Positions 8,526 to 18,564 of a stretch of 56,236 nucleotides of DNA are shown here, piece by piece. The notes beneath the pieces were generated by a model, which saw only the letters and a list, made by a program, of their open reading frames with translations, was not told where the DNA came from and ran no database searches. Position 1 is the first letter of the stretch. Every line of letters starts with the position of its first letter. Made by a program: the position numbers and the translations under genes. The stretch is from Myxococcales bacterium (GTDB taxonomy: Bacteria > Myxococcota_A > Polyangia > Polyangiales > Houyiibacteriaceae): contig JAHBWH010000033.1 in assembly GCA_019637115.1 (NCBI GenBank), positions 1-56,236 on the forward strand. Reading direction: 5' to 3'.

Positions 8526-8693
8526 GTAGTACCTCGCCACAGGAGTCTTGACCGGTTGATCGCGGCCCTCGACCTCGGTCTCGGCCCCGCGCCTCCTCGA
8601 ATAGGCTTCGGCCTGTCCTTCGTCGACGCGGAACCGACCTCGAGGCCGATCCTCCACGCTGAACCAGTCAAGGCTCCTGTGGGGAGGTACTAG
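8526..8693. mobile_element. 168-bp element with 32-bp terminal inverted repeats (MITE-like)
   Basis: The left end 8526-8557 and the reverse complement of the right end 8662-8693 agree at 28 of 32 positions, sharing AGTACCTC and CCACAGGAG blocks. The 104-bp centre shows no convincing gene. The right terminus includes the TAG stop (8690-8692) of the Ser/Thr kinase gene. Size and structure fit a non-autonomous inverted-repeat element, but no target-site duplication was recognised and no transposase is nearby. Confidence 0.55.
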
Positions 8694-11356
8694 CGCCGCG
8701 ACGACCACTCACGCCAGCGTGCGATGGCGGCGACGCGATCCTCTTCGGAGGCGTCGGGTGCGTAACCGAGGGCATGATCGCCGAAGCGGGAGAGCATCTC
8801 GAAGCCGACGTGGCGGCGCGGTAGGGAAAAGCTTTCGAGGGCGCGCAGTGCGTGATCGAGCCCTGCGTCGTCGCCCCAGGCCAGGAGTGTTCTGGCGGCG
8901 GCGTCGCGTACGCTCATGATCGGGTCGTCGAGGGCTGCGGTGAGCCGGGCGCGCACGTCGTCGCTCGGGTCGTGGGCCGCGAGGGCACGGAAGGCTTGAG
9001 CGCGGAGCAAGGGGACGGGGCTCCCCGCGGCCTCGAGGCACCACGCACGATGAGGACGGTCGCGGTGCTCGGCCCAGAAACGACGCCACGCTCCCACGTC
9101 GTTGCCGTTTGCCTGCATCGTGAGCGCCTCGAGCCACTGCACGCTGATCGCGGCCCGGGGCCCCTCCGGGGCGTCGGCCAGGATGTCGATCAGCACCGGT
9201 ACGAGCCGCTCGGGCGGGGCGACGCCGAGCATCCGGGTGCCGTGCCGGCTGAGCTCGTCGAGCCCCATCGTGCGGAGCTCGGAGGGCTCGCGGGACACGG
9301 TACGGAGGGTCTCCCGCGCTTGGTCGCGAAGGGCGGCGTCCGAGCCCCCGGCGAAGCGCTCTACCACGTCGCGCAGGCTCGGGTCGGTCGAACCCGCGAG
9401 CTCGTCGCCGTGCAGGAGCTCGATCTCGCCGTTCGCGCGCGCGAGCGCGAGCCGGATGGGGGCCACGCCGAGCGCGCTCGCGCCGTCGAAGGTCATCGCC
9501 TCTCGCTCGCCCGTAAGCAGCGAGATCACGGCGTGCGCCGTGGCGCCGTCGGGGCCGTCGAAGCGGGCGATGGCGCGGTCGTCGCCGAGGAAGCCGACGA
9601 GCTGGCTTGGCGGGGCCGCGGGCGCCGAGACCGTGACCTCGCGGGCGGCGCCGCCTTCGGTCGGGTGGAGCGATACGCCGTCGGCGCTCGGCACGACCAG
9701 CTGGCGGCCGTCGTGCGAGAGCGCGGCGCGATGATCCGCCCCGTCGACGAAGCGCGCGAAGACGAAGCGTCGGGCCGCCTCGGCGTCGAGGACGAGCGAG
9801 CGGGCGCGCGCGACGCGCTCGCGCGCGAGCTCATCGGTCGCACGCTCGGTCGTGCGGCGCGTACGGTCCGATGCTCCTTCCGTCGCCGCTTCGGCGCGCA
9901 CCAGGGCGCTCGCGGCGTAGAGCGCGGCTGCGGCGGGATCTCCGGTGTCGAGCGCGTGCTCGGCGCGCTCCAGCCAGGCATCCGCGAGCGCGAGGGCGGT
10001 GTCATCGGCGCGCCGGGTGGCCGCCGCGCGCGCCGCGTGTGCCTCGGCGCGGCTCTCCTGCGCCGCCCGGAGGGCGCCGAGGCTCTGCCGATAGGCGCGC
10101 CCGACGAGGCCGGTCGAGACGGCGACGGCGACGACGACGAGCGCGACCGCCGTCGACGCGGCGCGATGCCGGCGCACGAAGCGCACGAAGCGCTCGCGTG
10201 CGCCGTATTGGTAGGCCTTCACCTGCCCGCCGTCCTGAAAGGCGGCGATCTCGTCGGCGATGGGCTTGGCGCCAACGTAGCGGGACGACGGCTCGTGGAT
10301 GAGCGCGCGGTCGGCGATGGCGGCGAGCTCGGGAGGCGCGCGCTCCTCGATCGTTCGCACGCGGGGCGCCGGCTCGGAGACGACCTTGTCGAGCACCTCG
10401 AGCGCGCTCTTGCCGACGTAGGGCGGACGCCCGGTCAGGATCTCGAAGAGCATCGCGCCGAGGCCCCAGACGTCGCTGCGCTCGTCGATCGCGTCGAGGT
10501 CGCCACGCGCCTGCTCGGGGCTCATGTAGGCCGGCGTGCCGATCGCGTGGCCGTCGACCGTGTGCGAGGCGTCGGCGCCGCGGAGGACGTCGACCCGTCG
10601 CGCGATGTCGCTCGCGCCCGGGTCCGACTCACCCTTCACCTTGGCGAGGCCCCAGTCGACGACCAACGTCTCGCCGAACTCTCCGACCATCACGTTCTCG
10701 GGCTTGAGGTCCCGGTGCACCACGCCGCGTGAGTGCGCGTAGGCGACGGCCTCGCAGACGTCGCGGAAGTGACCGAGCAGCTTCAGGCGCTCGGCGAGCG
10801 TCGCCGCCTCCCGGAGCGCCCGCGCGAGCGAGCGGCCGCGGATGCGCTGCATCGTGTAGTAGATCGTGCCGTCCTCGCGCTGGCCGAGCTCGTGCACGGG
10901 GACGATGCTCGGGTGCTCGAGCTGCCCGGTGATGCGTGCCTCGCGTAAGAAGCGGGTCACCGCGCCGACCGACATCGCGGCGTCCGGCTGGAGCGCTTGC
11001 ACGAGCAGCTCCTTCATCGCCACGTCGCGGCCGAGGTGGCGATCGCGAGCCAGCACCACGCGCCCCATGCCGCCCCGGCCGAGCTCTTCGTCGAGCTCGT
11101 ATCGGCCGGGATCTTCGCGGGTCACCCTGCGACCGGTGCTGGCCGCGGGCGGGGTTGCGCGCTGGGCCTCGCTGCCGGATCTCGCCCCCCGCGTCTCACG
11201 TCGTGAAGGGGAGTCGCTCGCGACCGTGTCCGCGAGCGCGGCGCCGCTGGTGGGCTCGTGGAGGGTGTCTGCGAGCGCGACGTCGTCCGCACGCGGGACT
11301 TCGTCGCGGGCGAGGGGGGCCTTCTGCCGACCTTCCTGCTGGCGCCGAGCCGACAT
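8690..11356 (-). CDS. Membrane-anchored Ser/Thr protein kinase with HEAT-like C-terminus
   Basis: An 888-residue protein. An N-terminal Ala/Arg-rich region (1-80) precedes a PknB-type kinase domain: GRGGMGRVVLA (P-loop), VAMKELL (Lys), HRDLKPENVMV (catalytic loop), DWGLAK (DFG replaced by DWG, common in myxobacterial kinases) and MSPEQ. A single membrane helix follows (STAVALVVVAVAV, about residue 395-420), then an Ala/Arg coiled-coil-like region, an unassigned middle and HEAT-like repeats near the end (LRAQAFRALAAHDPS, VRDAAARTLLAWG). It likely phosphorylates cytoplasmic targets, with the C-terminal part on the far side of the membrane. ATG 11356 is preferred over GTG 11362. It is divergent from the sensor kinase. 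Confidence 0.88.
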   Translation of the reverse strand: MSARRQQEGRQKAPLARDEVPRADDVALADTLHEPTSGAALADTVASDSPSRRETRGARSGSEAQRATPPAASTGRRVTREDPGRYELDEELGRGGMGRVVLARDRHLGRDVAMKELLVQALQPDAAMSVGAVTRFLREARITGQLEHPSIVPVHELGQREDGTIYYTMQRIRGRSLARALREAATLAERLKLLGHFRDVCEAVAYAHSRGVVHRDLKPENVMVGEFGETLVVDWGLAKVKGESDPGASDIARRVDVLRGADASHTVDGHAIGTPAYMSPEQARGDLDAIDERSDVWGLGAMLFEILTGRPPYVGKSALEVLDKVVSEPAPRVRTIEERAPPELAAIADRALIHEPSSRYVGAKPIADEIAAFQDGGQVKAYQYGARERFVRFVRRHRAASTAVALVVVAVAVSTGLVGRAYRQSLGALRAAQESRAEAHAARAAATRRADDTALALADAWLERAEHALDTGDPAAAALYAASALVRAEAATEGASDRTRRTTERATDELARERVARARSLVLDAEAARRFVFARFVDGADHRAALSHDGRQLVVPSADGVSLHPTEGGAAREVTVSAPAAPPSQLVGFLGDDRAIARFDGPDGATAHAVISLLTGEREAMTFDGASALGVAPIRLALARANGEIELLHGDELAGSTDPSLRDVVERFAGGSDAALRDQARETLRTVSREPSELRTMGLDELSRHGTRMLGVAPPERLVPVLIDILADAPEGPRAAISVQWLEALTMQANGNDVGAWRRFWAEHRDRPHRAWCLEAAGSPVPLLRAQAFRALAAHDPSDDVRARLTAALDDPIMSVRDAAARTLLAWGDDAGLDHALRALESFSLPRRHVGFEMLSRFGDHALGYAPDASEEDRVAAIARWREWSSRR

Positions 11357-11617
11357 GATCACCCCGGGTCCCGCGGCCCCAGAGCCGGACGGGTCGAGGG
11401 CGCGACGAGGCGCCGGTGCGCGGGGGTCACCATATCGACGGAGGATATCGGCCCGCGGCCGCCGCGCCTATGGGGGGGGACATGGCGGGCGAGCTCTCTG
11501 GAGCGACCCCGTCGCGGCTTCGGCACGCGCGTCCGCAGCTCTCGAGTTGCCTGCAGGATGTGCTCGGCGGCGATCCCCGCTCATCGCGCCGTCGCCCCAC
11601 GCGAAACCACCGCGCCG
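11357..11617. other. Intergenic region between divergent kinase genes
   Basis: The kinase and sensor-kinase genes are about 330 bp apart. The only pattern seen apart from the promoter below is a direct repeat ATATCG at 11432 and 11445, near the kinase start. No gene is recognisable. Confidence 0.4.
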
Positions 11618-11647
11618 CTGACGGAGCCTTGGCGGGTTGGATATACT
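11618..11647 (+). promoter_or_regulatory. Sigma70-like promoter of the hybrid sensor kinase
   Basis: CTGACG at 11618-11623 and TATACT at 11642-11647 are separated by 18 bp. Transcription would begin near 11654, which rules out the upstream TTG at 11637 as a start codon. Confidence 0.5.
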
Positions 11648-11687
11648 GCGCGCTCCCGCGCCCTCGCGACGCCCGGACGGCCCTCCA

Positions 11688-13973
11688 TTGCGCGAACGCC
11701 TTCAACCCAGCGACGTCTCTCACGCGACCTCGATCCTCGACAGCGTCCCCGTCATGGTGTGGAGCGCCGGGCCAGATGGGCGGTGCGACTACGTCAACGC
11801 CAGTTGGACGGCGTTCACGGGCCGAGAGCTCGACGAGACTCGGCGCGCGGCGTGGCACGATCTCGTGCATCCCGACGATCACGCGCAGTGGCTCGCCGTC
11901 TACGGCGCGCGCCACGCCCGGCGCGAGGGCTTTGAGGCGCAAGTGCGGCTGCGCCGCCACGACGGAGTCCACCGGACCGTGCTCGCGCGCGGCGCGCCAC
12001 GGGCCGACGGAGCTGGCTTCGTCGTGAGCTGCGTCCAGGTCGACGCCGACATGTCGGACATCGCCGAGTTCTTCGACGTCTCGATCGACCACCTCTGCGT
12101 CGCGGGGTTCGACGGGTATTGGAAGCGGTTGAACGCCTCGTGGACGCGGACGCTCGGGTGGACCCCCGAAGAGATGATGTCGCGCCCGCTCATCGACTTC
12201 GTTCACCCGGAGGACCGCGAAGCGACGCTCGCGGCCCGGCGCGACCTCACCCGCGGTGAGCCGCTCTTCACGTTGTACAACCGCTATCGCTGCAAGGACG
12301 GGAGCTACCGTTGGTTGGGGTGGCGGTCGGTCGCCGTCGTCGAGCGCCAGCTCGTCTACGCGGCCGCGCGCGACGTCACCGCCGAGCGCGAAGCCCAGCA
12401 CGCGCTCCAAGCGCTGACCGAGAGCCTGTCGGCGACCTTGAACAGCATCGCCGATGGCGTGATCGCGACAGACGCCACCGGCCTCGTCGTCCGCATGAAC
12501 CCCGTGGCCGAGGCGCTCACCGGGTGGTCGTCTTCCGCCGCGATCGGGCGACCTCTTCGAGAGGTCTTCGACGTCCGTACGGACGCGGGCAGCTCGTCGC
12601 TCGGCCCGGTCGAGCGCAACCTCGAGGAGGGCTTGGCCGTGGAGAGCCGCGAGCACACGCGACTGTTCACCCGCGGCGGCCTCGAGCTGCCGGTCGCCTT
12701 TAGCCGCGCGCCCATGCGTGACGCCGACGGCGTCATGAGCGGCGCGGTGATCGTCTTTCGCGACATGAGCAGCGAGCGCCAGAGCAAGCAAGAGCGGGAG
12801 CGGCTCCAGCGGCAGCTCGCGGTCGCCGAGCGCATGGCCTCGGTGGGGACGCTCGCTGCGGGGGCCGCGCACGAGATCAACAACCCGCTCGCCTACATCA
12901 TGACGAACCTCGACCTGATCACCGAGGATCTGCGCGCGTGGCAGGCCGGCCTCGCGTCCCCCGACCTCGCCGAGTGCCTCGAGATGGCGGCGGAGGCCCG
13001 ACACGGGGTCGACCGCATCCGAAAGATCGTGCGCGGCCTGAAGACCTTTGCGCGCGCGGGAGAAGAGGAGGCGCGCCGCGTCGTCGACGTCGTCCCGATC
13101 CTCGAGCGGTCCATCGACATGGCCTTCAACGAGGTCAAGCATCGCGCCCGTCTCGTCACGGATCTCGGGCCCATTCCTCCGGTCGAAGCCGACGACTCCA
13201 GCCTCGGGCAGGTCTTCGTGAACCTGCTGGTCAACGCCGTGCAGGCCCTCCCCGAGGGGCACGTCGATTCCAACGAGATCCGGATCGTGACGTCGACGGA
13301 TCCGCTCGGCGCGGCGGTCGTCGAGGTCCACGACACCGGGCCCGGTGTTCCCCGAGAGATCATCGACCGCATCTTCGATCCCTTCTTCACGACCAAACCG
13401 GTCGGGGTCGGCACTGGGCTCGGGCTCTCGGTCTGTCACAACATCGTGAGCGGGCTCGGCGGTCAGATCTCCGTGACGAACGGCGCCGAGCGGGGGGCGC
13501 TCTTCCGGGTTCGTCTCCCCGCGGCCGACGGGAGCCCCGCGAGCGATGCCCCCATCACTCCGGCCCACGCCGCGCAGCCGGTCCGCGCGACCGTGCTGAT
13601 CGTCGACGACGAGCCCGCGATCGGGGCGAGCTTGGCGCGGGTCCTCCGCGATCACGACGTCACCGCGGTGACGTCGGCTCGCGAGGCGTTCGCGCTCGCG
13701 ACGTCGGGCGCGCCCTTCGACCTGATCCTCTCGGATCTGATGATGCCCGAGATGTCGGGGATGGAGCTCTACGATGCGCTCGTCTTGCATCGTCCGAGCG
13801 CCGCCGAACGCGTCGTCTTCATCACGGGCGGCGCGTTCACGCCGGGGGCCGCCGAGTTCCTCGAGCAGGTCCCGAACGAGCGGCTCTACAAGCCCTTCGA
13901 CGCCGACGCATTGCGGGCCCTCGTTCGGCGCTTCGTGACCTCCATCGCCGGCCGCGGGCCGTCCGCGACCTGA
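11688..13973 (+). CDS. PAS-containing hybrid sensor histidine kinase with receiver domain
   Basis: About 761 residues if translation begins at TTG 11688. The frame is open from TTG 11637, but that lies upstream of the predicted transcription start; no ATG is available before residue 40. There are no membrane helices, so it is probably cytoplasmic. Domains in order: two PAS domains (VPVMVWSAGPDGRCDYVN; then CVAGFDGYWKRLN with HPEDREA), a third PAS (NSIADGVIATDATG), HisKA with AAGAAHEINNPLAYI (phospho-acceptor His), HATPase (NLLVNAVQALPEG, DTGPGVP, GTGLGLSVC) and a receiver with LILSDLMMPEMSG (acceptor Asp) and a late Lys (YKPFD). The output partner is not encoded next to it. Confidence 0.9.
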   Translation: MRERLQPSDVSHATSILDSVPVMVWSAGPDGRCDYVNASWTAFTGRELDETRRAAWHDLVHPDDHAQWLAVYGARHARREGFEAQVRLRRHDGVHRTVLARGAPRADGAGFVVSCVQVDADMSDIAEFFDVSIDHLCVAGFDGYWKRLNASWTRTLGWTPEEMMSRPLIDFVHPEDREATLAARRDLTRGEPLFTLYNRYRCKDGSYRWLGWRSVAVVERQLVYAAARDVTAEREAQHALQALTESLSATLNSIADGVIATDATGLVVRMNPVAEALTGWSSSAAIGRPLREVFDVRTDAGSSSLGPVERNLEEGLAVESREHTRLFTRGGLELPVAFSRAPMRDADGVMSGAVIVFRDMSSERQSKQERERLQRQLAVAERMASVGTLAAGAAHEINNPLAYIMTNLDLITEDLRAWQAGLASPDLAECLEMAAEARHGVDRIRKIVRGLKTFARAGEEEARRVVDVVPILERSIDMAFNEVKHRARLVTDLGPIPPVEADDSSLGQVFVNLLVNAVQALPEGHVDSNEIRIVTSTDPLGAAVVEVHDTGPGVPREIIDRIFDPFFTTKPVGVGTGLGLSVCHNIVSGLGGQISVTNGAERGALFRVRLPAADGSPASDAPITPAHAAQPVRATVLIVDDEPAIGASLARVLRDHDVTAVTSAREAFALATSGAPFDLILSDLMMPEMSGMELYDALVLHRPSAAERVVFITGGAFTPGAAEFLEQVPNERLYKPFDADALRALVRRFVTSIAGRGPSAT

Positions 13974-14016
13974 GCTCTCGTGCCGACGGCGTGACCGGAC
14001 GCGGCCGCCGCGTCGA

Positions 14017-14163
14017 TCAACGGACGCGCTCCTCGGGGAGCGCGTAGACGTGGAGCATCGCTTTGCCTTCGCTCGACGCGGGTGGCGTCACCACGCGCGT
14101 GCCCGAGCGACCACTGGGCGCGGCCACCGGGCGCGGCCCGCGCGAAGACACGAGGTCGTCGCG
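14017..14163 (-). pseudogene. Possible 3' remnant of an unidentified gene
   Basis: The minus-strand frame ending at 14017 reads VAAPSGRSGTRVVTPP then GKAMLHVYALPEERVR and stops. It looks like the tail of a protein whose body is missing: upstream codons merge into the next minus-strand gene in another frame. No start is seen and the family is not recognised. Confidence 0.3.
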
Positions 14164-14165
14164 GT

Positions 14166-14936
14166 TCAACGCGCCCGCACCCGCTCGATGCGATCGTCGG
14201 GGCCCATCCCCAGATCTTCGTGCAGGGCGGCGAGCCGATCCCACTGCGTGTCCCAGACCCGACGCTGCCCCTCGAGCCACTCGTCGGCGGTCTCGTTCCA
14301 TGCCGCGCGCGCCTCGTCGGTCCGGCCCAGCGCCCGGAGGGTGTCGATGCGGAGCAGCTGCGCGAGCAAGCCGTGGTCGCCGTCCTGCACTGCCAGCGGG
14401 ATGAGGACCAGCACGTCCTCGAATCGCTCGTCGTCGAACGCGGCCTTGGCGAGCCGGTGGGCGGTGCTCGGGTCGAGCTCGTCGAGGTCGAGCTGGCTCT
14501 GCAGGACGATCGGAGGCAGCTCGGCGACGCTGCGCGTCTGGTCGTAGGGGGCCTCGATGCGGCAGGGTGGGCCGCCGATCGCCAAGAGCTCGGCGTGCTC
14601 CTCGGGCGTGACCAAGAGCCAGACGGGCTCGGTCGGCTCGTCGCGCAGCGGCACGCCGAACGAACGAAACCGCCGCGGGTCACCCCGGCGCTCGAGCTCG
14701 GCGTTCACATGGACCGCCACGATGCCGAGCTGGTGACGACGAAGCTGCTCCTCGTCGCGCCAGGAGCTCGGCCCTTCGCCAGTCCACTCGGTCTCCGCCG
14801 AGGCGCGGATCTCCTCTTCGGGGAGGGCGTCTGCGAGGCCGTGCTCTTCGAGCGCCGCCCGGAGGCACTCGATCGCCGTCTCGGCGTCGGTCCCATGCCA
14901 CCAAGACTCCACGAGGCGAGGCTGGTCTACGCGCAT
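14166..14936 (-). CDS. Hypothetical protein
   Basis: 256 residues from ATG 14936 (MRVDQPRLVESWWHG). No signal peptide or membrane segment. The composition is acidic and Leu/Glu-rich. The C-terminal third (about 165-255) is helical and TPR-like (RLAKAAFDDERFEDVLVLIP; LRIDTLRALGRTDEARAAW). The family is not recognised. Codon use matches the neighbours, so the frame is likely real. Confidence 0.6.
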   Translation of the reverse strand: MRVDQPRLVESWWHGTDAETAIECLRAALEEHGLADALPEEEIRASAETEWTGEGPSSWRDEEQLRRHQLGIVAVHVNAELERRGDPRRFRSFGVPLRDEPTEPVWLLVTPEEHAELLAIGGPPCRIEAPYDQTRSVAELPPIVLQSQLDLDELDPSTAHRLAKAAFDDERFEDVLVLIPLAVQDGDHGLLAQLLRIDTLRALGRTDEARAAWNETADEWLEGQRRVWDTQWDRLAALHEDLGMGPDDRIERVRAR

Positions 14937-15057
14937 GTCGCCGAGAGCGTAGCACTCGGTGGGCGTGCCGCGCAGTTCGCGAGCGGCGTCTGGTCGTTGC
15001 CAGACCACGTAGCACGTGCTCGCCGATGGCTGGCATCGGTAGGACGTCCTGCGTACG

Positions 15058-15237
15058 ATGATCAGTGTGACCGACGCCGCGGAATGAATCCTCGATGCGT
15101 TCGACGCGCTTCCAAAGGATGAGCAACGTCGACTCGCTCGAATGATCGTCGCGCGGGTGCGCGCCGACCTCGGCGATGAGGGGTCGCTCAGCGAGGAATG
15201 GAAACAGGAAATCCTCCGCAGAATCGACCGTCGAGCG
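15058..15237 (+). pseudogene. Broken addiction-module (RelB-like) antitoxin
   Basis: The frame from ATG 15058 encodes ISVTDAAE, then an in-frame TGA at 15085-15087, then ILDAFDALPKDEQRRLARM and SLSEEWKQEILRRIDRRA. This is the layout of the small putative addiction-module component family (PF09720/TIGR02574): a helical start with LP..E, then a W..EI..R helix. The nonsense codon and the loss of sense after about 15237, right at the end of the glutamine amidotransferase gene, indicate a dead gene. No toxin gene follows. Confidence 0.6.
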
Positions 15238-15248
15238 CGTCAGCGGGT

Positions 15249-15962
15249 TCAGCGCCCGGCGAGGTCCGCGAAGCGGCGCAGCAGGCGGGTGCCGTGGTCG
15301 CTCGCGCGCAGGTTCGCGAGGAGCGCGTCCGGGTCATCGCCCTCGTCGCGGATCGCGTCGACGCGCCGGGTGATGTACTCGCGGATCGCGTCGTGATCGA
15401 TCTCCGGGTGGAACTGCACCGCCCAGGCGCGTGGCCCCGCGCGGAAGGCGTGGTGCGGATCGCGCGGCGAGGTCGCGAGACTCTCGATGCCGGGCGGAAG
15501 CCTAGCGACCGACTGGCGGTGGGTCGCTTGGACCACGAGCGGGTCGGGGAGCGCGCCGAGCAGCGGGTCGTCGGCGGCTGCCTCCGTCCGGCGGACCTCG
15601 ATCGTGCCGATCTGACGACCCCGCGGATTGTAGCCGACCTCGCCGCCGAGGGCGTCGGCGAGGAGCTGGTGGCCGTAGCAGACCGCCAAGAGCGGGAGCT
15701 CGCGCGCGAGCGCTTCGCGCAGCCAGGGGACGAGCGCCTCGCTCCAGGGCTCGCGATCCGTGACCATGGCCGAAGAGCCCGTGATGATCGCCCCACCGAC
15801 GTCCTCGGGCGCCGGGGGGCGCTCCCCCGCGCGAAGGTCGACGACGCGCGCCGCCGCGGCGGGGATGCCGAGGCCCGCGAGGAACCAGTCCTCGTAGTCG
15901 CCGCGCGCGGCGACGACCTCTGGAAAGGTCGCGCCGGTCTTCAGGATCAGCATCGGCTTCAT
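15249..15962 (-). CDS. Class-I glutamine amidotransferase (GMP-synthase-like)
   Basis: A 237-residue cytoplasmic single-domain GATase. LLAVCYGHQLLADALGG supplies the nucleophilic Cys (about residue 95), and AVQFHPEID supplies the catalytic His and Glu. The N-terminus (MLILKTGATFPEV) and GAIITGSSAMV fit the free-standing GMP-synthase-like amidotransferases of unknown acceptor, which release ammonia from glutamine. No synthetase partner is adjacent. Confidence 0.85.
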   Translation of the reverse strand: MKPMLILKTGATFPEVVAARGDYEDWFLAGLGIPAAAARVVDLRAGERPPAPEDVGGAIITGSSAMVTDREPWSEALVPWLREALARELPLLAVCYGHQLLADALGGEVGYNPRGRQIGTIEVRRTEAAADDPLLGALPDPLVVQATHRQSVARLPPGIESLATSPRDPHHAFRAGPRAWAVQFHPEIDHDAIREYITRRVDAIRDEGDDPDALLANLRASDHGTRLLRRFADLAGR

Positions 15963-15983
15963 GGCCTCGGCAGCTTAGTACAG

Positions 15984-16008
15984 CGAGCTTCCGGGGAGCT
16001 GTACTTAG
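15984..16008. repeat. Partial third copy of the 87-bp dispersed repeat
   Basis: The word CTTCCGGGGAGCTGTACT matches the 3' end of the copy at 35797-35883. Local GTACAGC and GCTGTAC arms also form a small hairpin. It lies in the gap between the amidotransferase start and the histidine-kinase stop. Confidence 0.6.
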
Positions 16009-16046
16009 TACCCCCGGCCCGAGGTCGAACCGAGGCGCTGCGATGC

Positions 16047-17420
16047 TCAGGGAGCACTTCGGATCGGCAGCTCGAGTACCGCGCGGGTGCCCACGCCCTC
16101 CTCCGAGATCAAGCGGAAGCGGCCTCCGTGGGCTTCGGCGACCCGGCGTGCGAAGGAGACGCCGAGGCCCGTGCCCGCAGCCTTCGTGGTGAAGAAGCCC
16201 TCGAGCGCGAGCTGGCGTTCTCTCGGGCTCATGCCGCGGCCGCGATCTTCGACCTCGACCACCAGCCACCGGTCGCGTCGCGTGATCCGCAAGGTGACGG
16301 GAGCGTTGGTGGTGGTGCTCGCGTCGTAAGCGTTGCGCAGGAGGTTCTGCAGCGCGGGGACGAGGAGCTCGGGGTCTACGTGGAGCGTCCCAGGCTGGAC
16401 TTCGGCGTCGGCGTCCGGGAAGGGCGCGAGCGCCTGCTTGACCAGGGCGTCGGCGTCGACGTCGCGTGGCGACGCCTCTGCGCGCGCCGCGCCGACGTAG
16501 CGATCGGTCGTCGCGTGCAGCCGCTCGACAAGCCCCTCGAGTCGCTCGATGAGCGCGGCGTGGTCGTCGAGCGCCTCGCCGCGTCGGCGCGCCTCTCGGA
16601 CCACGTCGAGGGTACCCTTCATGGCGGCGATCGGATTTCGGAGGTCGTGGGCGAGCTGCGCGGCGAGCCGGCCCTGGTACGCGAGGCGATCTGCGTGCGC
16701 GCGCTCGGTGATGAGATCGACGAGCACGGCGCGGCCGATCACGCCGACGAACGCGACGACGAGGAGCAAGCCCGCGAAGAGCAGCCCCCGCTGGGTCTCG
16801 AAGCGGGCGATGAGGAGCAGGAGCGACATCCCGAGGAGGCACCCGACGGCGACCACGAGGCCCAGCGCGCGGGCCCCCGTCGGGCGCTCGAAGAGGCGGT
16901 GGCGTAGGCCGAGCCACACCAGCACGAGCGCGGTGCTCAGGCTCGCGAGGTGCCCGAGCCGCGGGACGGACCAGCCCAGATCGGCGAAGAGCTCCGTGAG
17001 CGCCAGCGCCGCGCCTAGCGTGATGCCGAGCAGGATGCCGTCCACGCGGCGACGCTCGCGCGCGCCGGGGAGCGGCGCGACAACGCCGCGGTGTCGTGCG
17101 AGCAGCGCGATGGCCACGGCGATCGTCGGAACGAAGAGCGCCAGGTAGACGAGCGGCCAGCCGGGGCCCTCGAGCCATCGCGCGGTCGTCGTCGAGACGA
17201 GCGCCGACGCGCTGACCGCGGCGAGGGCGCCGAAGAGCGCGAACGCGGCGATGACGAGGCGCGCACGCTCTCGCGTCTCCCCGATGAAGGTGACCACGAG
17301 CGCAAGCCCGAGTGCCGGCACGAAGGGCGAGAGGCTGAGGTCGATCACGCGCCAATAGGCGAGCCCCGTCTCCGCGTGCGCCGCGGCGGCGAAGGTCCAG
17401 GCCGCGAAGTCCATGCACAA
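16047..17420 (-). CDS. Membrane sensor histidine kinase, apparently 5'-truncated
   Basis: 457 residues from the first possible start (TTG 17420), but coding character continues upstream to about 17540. There the same frame encodes another membrane segment (LIIALVSAAGQLALALFAL) without any ATG/GTG/TTG before an upstream stop. The protein has six or more helices resembling the N-terminal membrane region of multi-helix histidine kinases, then HisKA (QLAHDLRNPIAAMKG, acceptor His) and HATPase (NLLRNAYDAS, DRGRGMSP, GTGLGVSF). It meets the NtrC-type gene head to head with no intergenic space, suggesting a rearrangement removed the true start. Confidence 0.75.
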   Translation of the reverse strand: MCMDFAAWTFAAAAHAETGLAYWRVIDLSLSPFVPALGLALVVTFIGETRERARLVIAAFALFGALAAVSASALVSTTTARWLEGPGWPLVYLALFVPTIAVAIALLARHRGVVAPLPGARERRRVDGILLGITLGAALALTELFADLGWSVPRLGHLASLSTALVLVWLGLRHRLFERPTGARALGLVVAVGCLLGMSLLLLIARFETQRGLLFAGLLLVVAFVGVIGRAVLVDLITERAHADRLAYQGRLAAQLAHDLRNPIAAMKGTLDVVREARRRGEALDDHAALIERLEGLVERLHATTDRYVGAARAEASPRDVDADALVKQALAPFPDADAEVQPGTLHVDPELLVPALQNLLRNAYDASTTTNAPVTLRITRRDRWLVVEVEDRGRGMSPRERQLALEGFFTTKAAGTGLGVSFARRVAEAHGGRFRLISEEGVGTRAVLELPIRSAP

Positions 17421-17516
17421 GAGGCCGAGCGCGATCGCGAAGCGCGTCCGTCGCGGCGCGGTGAGCGCGAAGAGCGCGAGCGCGAGCTGCCCCGCGGCGC
17501 TGACGAGCGCGATGAT

Positions 17517-18410
<894 letters not shown>

Positions 18411-18564
18411 CGTGAGGCTCTCGAACCACGGCTGCAGCAGCGCAGCCAACCGCTCTGCGAGTGGGCTTTGGTCCTTCGCTGGCGCGGCGACGACCTCGGC
18501 GACGAGTCGTTCCGCGACGTGAGCGCGTCGTCCGTCGCCAGACGCGGACCGTGCGCGAGCGCCG

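Noticed and set aside
11637-11687. TTG 11637 as the start of the hybrid sensor kinase
   Set aside because: It lies just upstream of the TATACT box, so the transcript would begin downstream of it.
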